Assembly: GCA_021442155.1 (NCBI GenBank)
Contig: CM038216.1
Coordinates: 152,793,009-152,857,008 of the forward strand
Source: Cymbidium sinense
Lineage: Eukaryota > Streptophyta > Magnoliopsida > Asparagales > Orchidaceae
Direction of reading: 5' to 3'
Length of the DNA: 64,000 bases
A program made the position numbers and the translations under genes. Positions 43,301-55,300 of this stretch are shown here, in pieces. The notes beneath the pieces were generated by a model. The model ran no database searches. It saw only the letters and a list, made by a program, of their open reading frames with translations, and was not told the DNA's origin. The stretch's first letter is position 1; every line of letters starts with the position of its first letter.

Positions 43301-46300
43301 AAGAAATTTTTCAGCAAGCATGCCCTTTAGACAAAGCTAACAATTTTCCCTTTAGATAGAAATATTTTCAAAAGGAAACACATAAGGATCCATAAAAAAA
43401 CAAAAACAACACAATGTTTGGGCCATACATCATCCCAAGTCATTTTAGTAGGCTATGCATCAATAAATCGAATAAAGGCAATAAGAAATGAGATTTGGGC
43501 CATACATCATCCCAAATCCCTAAAGGAAACCTTAGCATAATCCCAAGCATAAGACATAGCATGTTTAGCAAAAGCCCTAATTTCCAAAGAAGCTCAAATG
43601 CATAAAACAAGCTAGGTTAGAGAGAAACAACCCGGAGGTGTCGATTTACTAAAAGAGAGGGAGAAGGAGGAGTTTCGGACGAAAGGGGGGAGCCGAGCCG
43701 AGAGTTGAAGGAGAAGAGGGGAGCTCGTGCGTTTACGGGAGAAGCCGAAAGAGACGAGTCGTGGCGCTCACGGGAGAAGCAACGAGAATGCCAGAATCGA
43801 AGGAGCTTCTGAGAAGAAGAGGAGAGTCAATCGCCGAGGGAATGAGAATCAAGGAGCGCAAGAGAGTCAACGGAGAATGCGAGGAGCTTCGAGCCGAGAA
43901 AGAAGGAGAGAAAGAACGAATGAGGAGGATCATGAGAGTATGTCGAAGCCGACGGATCGAGAGCAAAGACAGAGGTCCTGAGGGATCGAGAGAGGAGATG
44001 TCAGAAAGAAGGAGCGCCGGTGCTTCAGAGACAGGAACGAAGAGGAAGGGATCCGAGAGTAAAAGGAATGCAACGAGAGCGGGAGACCAGAGAGAAGAAG
44101 GATCGTGAAAAATAATGAGGGTGAGGGTCAAGGTTTCGTTTTTTTTGAGCATCATGAACGACGATTTTTCCCCTTTTTTTTTCTTTTTAGTTGGCACATC
44201 TCATTGGTTGAGTGGGATTGTAGGAATTAATTAATTAAGATAATTAGATTAAGTCATTAATCATTTTAATTGCGATTTTATTACTTTTGACAAACCCTAG
44301 AATACAATATGTCAATGTTTAACAATTCAATTTCGTGATCGAGATCGCTTAAATAATAATTACCGGCAAATTCAAATTGTGCACCGTCGCTTAAATTACC
44401 CGCGATATTTTGCCGATTCAAGGCGCTGTGTTGATAGATTTTGCCATGACGCGATTTATTTTGCGAACGGAGGTTCGCCAAGGCTTCGACTTTGATATGC
44501 GATAATTTCATGATAATTTGATTTTAATTATCCGATCGATCCCTAATTGATTTTTTCGATTAATTCATTTTAATATTTCGACGTTTATTTAATCGCCGAA
44601 GTTAAAACGAATTTGATCTCGATCGCGATTTAAGGATTTTAAAATCCACCTTATTTATTTAATTTAATGCAGTTGTGGTCAGAATCGCAACATTTTTTTT
44701 CAGATCAATTGAGCATGCTAGAACCATAAAAAAAATAATAGCACAGACCAACATGTATTTTTTTCCGAGAACATGACCATGAAAAACAATAGCATTGACC
44801 AACATGAATGTAATATCCAATATATTTTTTTCAGATTAACTGAGCATGCCAAAACCATAAAAAATAATAGCAACATGTATGCAATATCAAACATTATTAT
44901 TTCAGATCAACTGAGCAAGTCATGATCATCAAACTCGTCGAGCAACGTAAGCACGACAAGCAACAACTAGCATGCGTGACAATCACTAGTTGAACAACAA
45001 CACAAATGTTATACGAGAAAAACCCAAGAATAGTAGAATAACAATGCAAAAGTGTGACAAGCACTAGTTGACCAGATACCACGATGCTAGTGTAATGTGA
45101 TTTCATGCTAGATGTAATAATTTACCTAATGATATTCTAGTGTAACGTGATTGAGAGCCTACTCTGCATCATATGGATATATAGTATTTCCTCACTTGCC
45201 ATGTTATTGTTTTCCAACATGTTTTATTTCTTTATTTTTTTTAAAGCACTGCTTTGTAACTGCTTTATATGCAACATTTTCAGTAACTAGTAATAAAAAA
45301 CTTGATGTTTTAAAAAACACTTATTACACTTAAACTAATTACAAAAATACAGTAAAACTTGGCCATATATGATAATGGGTCTAAAATGAAAATTTGTCTA
45401 TTTTGACCTTTATGTTGCCTTGTTTGACACCTAATGGTTGGGTTATTAGAAAATAAACCTGTTTGAATTGAATTGGTTGATTGTTATGAGAATACTGATG
45501 ATATTCCATCATAGTACAAGATTTGTAAAGAAATCTTATCTAATAGGAAGGGTGGTGGAATATCTCTTGAACACCAAAGGATCAATAATGCATTTCATTA
45601 GAAGAATCATGTATTCTCTTGAAGTTAGAATAATATTTTTATAATTTCCACATGTTGCTAGTAGAAGCGTTAATGGAAGAACCCTAACTTGTTCATTGTC
45701 CACTTGAAGGAAGAACTGCTAGAGGTATAAAGATGTTCTGATTTGACATTAAAGTTGCATCTTTAAAGGAGCATCAACACTAATGTTAAAAGGCAAAGAA
45801 TATACGAACATATTTGATCCTTGTCTAACGTAAATTTTTTTCTGAGTCTATTAGATAACGAAATATATTCTGTGCATATCATGTACAAAAGACAAACTAA
45901 ATAGCTCTTTATGAAAACTTTCCAAGAACTATAATGATCTTTCTGGCTACCCTATTCCTTTCATTATATATAGGGAAATTCATTTGAAAACCAATATATA
46001 ATTCATGCAAATCTCTAGCACACGATGTAACAAAATCATAAAAATGATGCTTGAGGCATGTCAACTACAGACCATCTAGTGACTAAATTATGATGAGGAG
46101 ATAAACCATTAAAAGATTTAGAGTCATATCTTTGAGTTGATTTATGTTTTCAATTCAGATTTTGTTTATTTCATTCAGAAGAATATGTGGTATACTATTT
46201 TGGATATTAGTTTATTGTTCCATTCTTATGATTTTAATAAAATCATTATTAGATAGAGGTTTTTTATTCTCAAATTCTTCAGTAGTTTCATTCCAGGATT

Positions 46301-49300
46301 AGAAATTTCATCAGATTCTTTCAGAAGAATCACACTTTTCTTAGGATATCTGTCTTTCCTTTAGGCTATCTAGACTTTTACATCCATCTTCTCTATGTAT
46401 CGGAATGTAGTAGGAATTCACTAATTTTTTTTTTGGTATGACCTGTGTTTTCTTGTTTCTCTCATTTGCTTGAATATTTGTTCACTTAATTAGTGACAAA
46501 TTTTAGTCTTGCATTTGTACATTGATATAATGTCGATAACTTTATTTGATGCTGAACAAAAATTTTTCAAATTCATGAAAATTTGAATGCAATTTCTTCA
46601 ACTGAGTTTGTCTCTCAAAATAAATTTTTTTTTCTAAATAGCTATATTTTAATCCAGGAAAGTCCTTGAAGTTGGAGTGTTATCATGGTCCTTGGCCACA
46701 TTACTTGTTCCTAATTCAGCAGGATTTATTCCTGGTTTGGTTCTATCAAGAATTTTGGTACGCCAAAATTTACCTAAAATTTATTAGATAATTTTCTATT
46801 TTACTTAATGAGATTTTACTATTTTGAAATTCCTTAATGTATAACCAAATCATATTTTATTGATGTCTTTTCCAATTTAGTTTCTTTTTCTCGCTTGATT
46901 ATTTTGTTTGGCATTTTATTACCATAAAAATTAATTAGATGATTACCTCATTCTGTTCGAAGCTTCTTACTTTCTGTTATGGTGTCCGATGTCAAATAGT
47001 TATGGATTGCCCCAAATTTTGAACTTGATTACCTGCAAATCTCATGTACTGGCTGTTTCAGATACACGAGCTTTGCAGATAATGCTACCGATTATATTGT
47101 TGTTACGGATACACTGAATTGCAGATATTGTCCACTAAAATACAGGAAACAAGTGAGTTCTCGAGGATTCTAAATATTAGGGAATTCATTGAATTTATCC
47201 TACAGTTTTACAGAACAGGTTCTTTTGTGTTGACTGCATCTTATTTATCTTAACTTTGGAAATGATCATAAATAAATGAATAATGTGCATATTTAATACC
47301 AATTTTTTTTCTTTTGTTGATTGAAAGTAAAATTGTCAGAATTTAGCTTCTTGCGTAGTGCCTTAGACATTGTTAGCATATCGATTTTCAGGTCATGTTC
47401 TCCTTAAAGCGGAATATTAAATAAATTCTTGATCTTGTTTGGATGGTATACCAGTAGTGAACTGCGCATTCTTGATCAGACATATGTAGTATCTCTTGCG
47501 GTAACTTTTTGTACAAAATTCATAGTGCTTTTCACCGAAAGTCTCTCCTGCCCTCCGGGGCATCCCCACTTTGCTGTTTTCATCCTTCTCTACCGTGGCT
47601 GCAGTCTTTCAGATTATAACCTTGCATTAGGTCTTCACTTTGAAATACTCAGGTTGGGATTGGAGAAGGTGTTTCCCCCTCTGCGGCAACTGACCTAATT
47701 GCCAGGCAAGTTATTCATGTACTTGGTTTATCTTCCTGTAAGGCTATATCCTAACGATATGCCACCCACTTTTAAGATCTTTATTTACCTCTAACTAACC
47801 ATTTGACATTTCAAAGTTGATCTCTCAGGTCTTTTCTTTTCTTTTTTCTGCTAACTGTATTCTACTTCACAATGTGCTCCAAGGAATTTGTTTATTTTAT
47901 ATATTTACCCCGTGTTGCTTATGTTATTAAACACATCTTGTCTCTATCTGGTTAACTAAGTTCTCTTGTTTTCTGAAAGTAAAATTGATTTTTTTTTTAA
48001 CATGATAATAAGAAGTTCCTAAATGAAAGATTTCAGATGGTATAAGAACTTATGAAGTACAGATGATACTTGTGGAATTGCTTATTTTCACAACAATCTC
48101 ATGAAAAAGATTCATGCAACCCTACTTTTTAATATTTTTCTCAATTAGCATAATTTTTAAGAAACGGTACTTTTATCCTGAAATAGATGTACCCTTTTTG
48201 AAAAAAAAAGTACTAGTATTTGGCAAGATTACCATTTGTCTGCAAGGTTTCAAAAACTTATATTTGTAAGATGAAAGGATTGGTCATTGAATTTTTAACA
48301 TAACATTGTTGAGAGTCTAAAGATTTTCTTGCATGCTCTATTTCAACATTTCACGCCTTATGTTTTCAACGAGCATAATGCTTTACCTTTTTCCTTAATT
48401 CCTTCCTTGCTGGCTCTTGAAGAAACTTAACAACATTTTCTCATATGAAGAACTAGTTCTTCTTAATTGGCAGATGGGATAATTGAGTTCTTCCTGGATA
48501 TTTCACCTTCATTGAATAACGCATGTTCTTGGCTTAATACTTCCCATGGGTCAAGCACATATGGAAAATTACCTTTCTCGATGATAGAAGAAGTCTTTCA
48601 ATTAAGAAGGTTACGATCTTGGTTTAGATTGTTTTAACAATGGGTGGTTCGTATTTTAATTTTGATTGGTTACTTTTGTGCTAAGGGAGATGAGAGGTAT
48701 GTTGGTAAACTAATTTAGTTCCATAGTGATAGACCAGGGTTTCTTGGTGGATACACATTAAATAATTATAACACAATTATATATTACACCTATCCCAACT
48801 ATTTGGGGTTGGCATTATGAATCCTCATACGCCCCATTCATTTTTATCCGTGATTTTTTTACAGCCTAATTTTCAAATCTATATAAAATTGCTGACCTAA
48901 TTGTGATTTTATAAAATCTAACTTTAAGACTCTATGATATTGTTTTATTACACAACTTCTTAAGTCATCTTTGATTTTAACCATCCAACCTTATCACTAG
49001 AAGTTATTATCTATCTATATCTTAATATTTTTTGTACAATATATCCAAGATAATTAAATTTATACACCTAAGTATCATCTTATCTTTTAATAATATTGAA
49101 TGATCATACCAATTAAAACTATATATCATATATTCTATTTGGTTCTACTAAGTCTTTTATCTTTTTGTACATTACTTTTTTTAGTCTAATATTTTACTTA
49201 TTTTAGTGAATGTTTCAATAATTAGAATTATATTATTGCCAATGGGCGTACACTAAGATATTTTATTTTCAATTTTCTTTGTATATATCTTCATACAGCA

Positions 49301-52300
49301 ACAATAACAACAACAACAAGAAGCCTTTATCCCTATGTGTACATGAATCCTTCTTCTCCATTGTCATATTATATGTCAAATGTTCATTTAATTCTAATAA
49401 ACTATGGTTATTTTTTATACATCTTAATCAAGTATTTTAAGTCTACTTCTACCTTTCTTAACATAAGATAAATCTAATACATCTACTGTAATAATTGAAA
49501 AATCAGAATCAAAAGAATTAAAAAAAAGAAATCGTCGTGACGATTGGCTGCGAAATAAAAGAATCGAAGGGGGCTCGATTTCAGTTTGCTGAAACTGAAC
49601 CCTCAAACGCACGCGAGAGAGGGAGCGAGGAGAGAGAGAGAAGACGGCCATGCGTCACGCCGAGTGAGGACCTCTTTGCCGTCGACGAGTTCTTGGGATT
49701 TATTGTGATAGGGAGACGGCGAGAGAGCGTGCATGCGTGCGTCCCAAGTTACTCGAATGGATCCTAGGGCAAACCAAATAAGAAAGGGACAGAGGTAAGT
49801 ATATTTATTTAATAAGAAAATCTAATTTATATTATTATTTCAATTTTAACTTAGGGTTTATAGATTTCAGCAAGTAATTTAATTTGAGAATGTGTAGCAT
49901 AAATCAAATTCAATTAATTAAGTATTAAATCTTTACATATAAAAAATAATAATTGTAAATATTGACTTGATATTTGCTAAATAAATGTAAATAAAAATAA
50001 CATATATTATAGTTTATAATAATACAAAATTAATCTTTCTTATGAATCGAATAAAAGGAAAATGAATTAATTTAAATAATTAATTTGGGGTTAATGATTT
50101 TATAATATAGTAGATGAAGCCACTGAAAAGTTTCGATTAATTCGTGATAGATTGAAAGCTGTTCAAGATAGATAGAAGAAATATTATGATGCTAAACATC
50201 GGCCAGTAGAGTTTTAAGTGGGAGAATTTGTATTTCTTAAAGTCAGTCCCATGAAAGATATAAAATGATTTGGTAAGATTGGAAAATTGAGTCCACCCTA
50301 TATTGGTCCATATGAAATCTTGAAAAAATTGAAAAAGTGGCTTATAGACTGGCTTTACTTTCTTATATACAAGGAGTACATAAGGTGTTTCATAGTTCTC
50401 TCTTGCGAAAATATGTTACTAATGAAGCCAACAAGATTATTGCTGATCCTATTGATATTCTCACGCTTGTGGAGGAGCGAAAGAATTATAGTATGATTAA
50501 GCATCTCGGGAATAGAAAAATTCCATTTGTCATGTCTGGAAACATATCGTCGAACGAAGTTAGTGGGAGAAGGAATCAGAAACGTGAGGACTTTACTCTC
50601 ATATGTTTGATCAAATGTATGTTTATTTCTATTGTTATCGTTAAATTTTGAGGACAATTTTTTAAGAGGGAGAGATTGTAATAACCGGAAAAAAAGAAAT
50701 CGTCGTGACGGTTGGCCGCGAAATAAAAGAATTGAAGGGGGCTCGACTTCAGTTTGCTGAAATCGAACCCCCAAACACACATGAGAGAGGGAGCAAAGGA
50801 GAGAGAGAGAAAGAGAGAGAAGAGAGCGACCTCGTCGTCAGGTCTAGAGTGAGAGGAGGCCTCTTCTTGCGTCGACATCATGTCGAACCTCGTCTTGGAC
50901 GACGGTCGAAAGATGTGCGTGTGTCGCGTCGAGCTCGAGCGGATCTAGAACAATAGAATAAGGAAGGGATAGAGGTAAGTATATTTATTTAATAGAAAAA
51001 TTGATTTTTGTTATTATTTTAATTTTAACTTAGGGTTTGTAGATTTTAGCAAGGAATTTAATTTGGGAATGTGTAGTATAAATCAAATTTAATTAATTAA
51101 GTATTAAATGTTTACATATAAGAAAATAATAATTTTAAATATTTACTTAATATTTTAGCTAAATAAATGTAAATAAATATAACATATATTATAGTTTATA
51201 ATAATACAAAATTAGTCTTTCTTATGAATCAAATAAAAGGAAAATGAATTAATTTAATAATTAATTTGGGGTTAATGATTTTATAAAAGAAAATTTATAA
51301 TCATGAGAATTGAATTGATTATATATTATGATTCTTAAATTGAAATCATTAGAGAGAAATATAGAAAATTTTAAATCAAATTAAATTAGGAAAATTAATC
51401 ATTGAATAGAGAAAATGGAAGATATTGTGTATGTACATAATTTAATAATTAAATTAACTAAATATGATAATTATTATTAGTATTAATTATAAATTTAACT
51501 TAATTTAGAAAATAGACAATGGAATTTTGAGGAATGTGAGCGTTAAAGAATAAAAGATATATACTAATATCATAGAGAAGAAATGAATAAAATAAATAAA
51601 TTATTTTCAAATATTGATAAAGTCAAGATTTTTATTTTATAGGTGCTCAAATTAATGAAATGATTATTAAAGGGAAAGAGTTCAAGAGGAAGCTTCAAAC
51701 TAAAATGGATAATTATGTTCTTACATTTATGATAAAAGCTTATTTATTTTTTTGTGATGAAATGCATTTGTACATAATTATGATTTTTTCTTGTACTGTA
51801 AATTGTGTTTGATTTTTTCATTTCTTTATATTGAATGAATTGAATCTTTAGTTATTATTGTTCTTATATTTTATAATTAATTGATTTTTCTTGTTATAAA
51901 TTAATATGTATGGCTGTATAAATTGTATGCTATGAATGTGTATGTTTGAAAGTAGAGTTCACTCCTATATGCTTGGTGTAAATGCACTATCTGAAAAAGG
52001 AAATGAAAATAGTTATTTATCCTTTGAATAAGTTATAGAAATGGTTTTCTTATGAAAAAGGTTTTAGACGGTGACTCCTGAGACGGGTGATAAATTAAAA
52101 GTAAAGTTCCTAAGAAATGCTCATTTGTACATACCTTTTATATGTTTGATTGTCTGAGCAATTTTTTTTATGTACATGTTATATTAAAATTTATCATGCA
52201 TATTATTTCTGCTTTCTTGTTTTACTATAGTGTAAAATTATAATTTTTAAATTGAATTTTATTTAATTATAAATTGTTTATATTTATTTTTTTTAGGTAA

Positions 52301-55300
52301 CCTTCCTAACTAGATGGATAATAGAAATGAGGATTATGTCTACCGTCGTAGAGGAACTTCAAGAGATATGATTATGTTAGTTTATAATTTGTATTGTGTT
52401 GTGTAGGACTTCTGTTGATGGATGTTTAATATGCGTGAACAAATTTATTAAATGTGATTTGGATTTGTAGCGGCTCTTATATACTTGGAAAAATATATTG
52501 TGTAGTTTTGTTTCTATTGAAAATGTTAAGTAAGGTTTTCTTTTATTCGTCCGACTGTTTGTTTCCGTATTGGTTTTCAAGCTCCCGGACCGGGTCATGA
52601 AAAGAGTGGTATCAGAGTCTGATTTTTTTTTAGTGATATAAGTATGATCATAATCAAAGAGTTATTAGGAAGATGATAAATTTATGAAGAAATTTATATA
52701 AGATTGTGTTAATTGATGCATAAGGATTATAAATAATTTGTGTTTATCAAGCCTAACACATCCCCTTGGGGAGCTCCTGTATTATTTGTGAAAAAGAAAG
52801 ATGGGAGCTTAAGACTATGTATAGATTATAAAGAGCTTAACAAACTCACATTGAAGAATAAATATTCCTTGCCATGGATTGATGATCTTTTGATCAACTA
52901 GAAGGAGCTTGATTTTCAAAATTGATTTAAGATCGGTTATCGCCAGATCAAAAGAAGATATATCAATTACATTCGATAAGATATGAACATTATGAGTTTG
53001 TGGTGATCTTTTTACTAATCTCCAAATTTGTATTTATGGATCTCATGAGTAGAATCTTTAAATTATTTTTGAATTCATTTGTGATTGTATTCATAAATGA
53101 TATTCTAATCTATTCCAGAGATGAAGCAGCTCATACAAATCATCTTCATATTATTTTACAAATTCTGAAAGGAAATGAATTATATGCAAAATTTTCAAAG
53201 TGTGAATTTTGGCTAAATAACATATATTTTTGGGGCAGATGATTATAGTGAAGGTGTTTAGTGGATCAAATAAAGTTAGAGTAATAGCTGAATTTCTTAG
53301 GATTGATGGAATATGACAAGATTTGTTGAAGGGTTTTCACAGATTGCCATGCCATTATCCAGGTTAACACAAAAGACTCAAGTTTGAATGAATTGGGTGA
53401 AGAAGATTTTTCAAAATTGAAGAATTATTTAATAGTATCTATTATTGCTGGGATAGAAGGATTTTAGATTTACAGTGATGATTCATTAAGAGTTTTGGGA
53501 TGTGTACTTATGCATAATGGAAGAGTGGTTACTTATGTTTCAAGGCAATTAAAAAATTATGAAAAGAATTATCCAACTTATGATCTAGAGATAGCAACAG
53601 TGGTATTTGCATTGAAAATTTGGAGGCATTATTTATATAGAGTAAGATATGAAATTTTCACTGATTATCAAAGCTTAAAATACATCTTTACTCAGAAGGA
53701 GCTAAATTTAAGGTAAAGAAGATGGTTGAAACTCATTAAGGATTATGATTTGGATATTTAATATCATCTGGGGAAGATAAATGTAGTTGTTGAAGGTTTA
53801 AGTAGAAAAATATCTGGTAGTGCTAATTGGATGATCTCTCAATGGAAGAGTTGATTCAAGATTTAAAAAAATTAGAAATTTCAATTATTAAATCTATATA
53901 TGATTATGTTTTATTATTAAATCAAATGACTATACAATTAAATTTGAAGGATAGGATACAAGATGCTTTAATTTAAGATGCCGAATTTCAAAAAAATTTA
54001 AATTTGGTGAAAGTAGGCCATACAAAGGATTTTGAAATTGATGGAGATAGATTACTAAAGTATCATGGCAGAGTTTGTATTCTAGATGTTGGAGATTTGA
54101 GGAAATATATCTTATATCTGGTAGTGTTAATTGGTTGATCTCTCAACAGGAAGAGTTGATTCAAAATTTAAAAAAATTATTATTAAATCATATATGATTA
54201 TGTTTTATTATTAAATCATATGAATTAAATTTGAAGGATAGGAAGATGCTTTAATTTAAGATCAATTTCAAAATTTTAAATTTGGTGAAAGTAAAGTGAA
54301 AGGATTTTGAAATTGATGGAGATGATTACAAAGTATCGTGCAGTTTGTATTACAGATGTTGGAGATTTGAGGAAATATATCATGAAGCTCATTCAATTAT
54401 CTGATTAACGAAATATCAGATCTTGAAAGATTTTTGGTGATGAAAAAAAGTGTGAATTTATTATGAGTGTCATATTTGGTTTCATTGAAGCCAGTGGACT
54501 TTTACGACCCTTCTTACTTGAGTGGAAATGGGATGATATTCATGGATTTTGTGGTTGACTGCAGATCCAGGTTGCGATCTTATTTCATTATTATTGATAG
54601 ATTATCTTCTCTCAGATTTTTTTACTCTTTATGATTTTCATCTTGTCAATTCTTTGACTAGATATTCTTATCTCTTTGCTTGGCTAATTTATATATACAT
54701 CTTTTACCTTCTTTAATATCCAATTATATTGTATAAATCATTAAAAGCTAATTTTTTCGCATCATATATTACTTTCTTAGAATCCCTACTGGCCACTTTA
54801 TATATTTCTTAATTTTTCGAGTTTTTATATCTAAACCAAGTTTTATTATAATGTTTATTAATTCTTATCTTTTCTTGCACATTTTGACTTCACCACCAAT
54901 TTTTTTTTAAAAGAAATTTTTCCTTTTGATTCTCCAAGCACATCTTCATAAATAATGCTAAAAGATATGGACTCATTGTTTATCCATGATATAAACTCAT
55001 GGTAATTAAAACTCTCAGGCCACTCTACATCTACTTGTATAATTAATCATCGCTCCATCATATATAATTGTAATAACATAATATATCTTTGACACACCAT
55101 TTTGCCTTAGCATAGTAAATCAATTTCTATAGTAATCGATCATATATCTTTTCAATATCATATAAAATATATGAATTTTTTTTACTTATTTTCTGTACTT
55201 CTTCATTAATCATCTTAACATGAAAATTATTTCTATTGTAGATCTTCTTGGCTTGGAATTTAATTGGTTCTTAAAATTGTGTTTTGTTATATGACTTCTA

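Larger units (their letters stand above)
22497..44681 (-). mobile_element. Giant Tat/Ogre-like Ty3/gypsy LTR retrotransposon, about 22.2 kb, in intron 2
   Basis: Two related direct repeats of about 4.6 kb (22497-27111 and 40026-44681) bound about 12.9 kb of internal DNA. GAATC occurs directly outside both ends (22492-22496 and 44682-44686), a probable 5 bp target duplication. With strict TG...CA ends, one extra base separates it on the left. A tRNA-Arg-type primer site sits inside the right LTR, so the right LTR is 5' and the element is antisense to the host gene. Right to left come gag, protease, RT, two RNase H domains and integrase. An accessory gene on the opposite strand lies between integrase and the 3' LTR. 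Size, LTR length, primer type and dual RNase H fit the Ogre/Tat lineage. No intact polyprotein remains. Confidence 0.85.
40026..44681 (-). repeat. 5' LTR (right copy) of the giant element
   Basis: It pairs with 22497-27111 along its full length. It ends TTGTGGTCA at 44681, followed directly by GAATC. It contains the same three subrepeat families. A CCAAT motif on the - strand at about 44201-44215 lies in the likely promoter part. Long frames within 43640-44200 on both strands are low-complexity Arg/Glu/Ser or Leu/Ser runs from purine-rich DNA and are not supported as genes. Confidence 0.8.

Noticed and set aside
43733..44197. 154-codon frame on - and 115-codon frame on + in the right LTR
   Set aside because: Purine-rich LTR DNA that stays open by composition; low-complexity Leu/Ser or Arg/Glu; the left LTR does not keep the frames.
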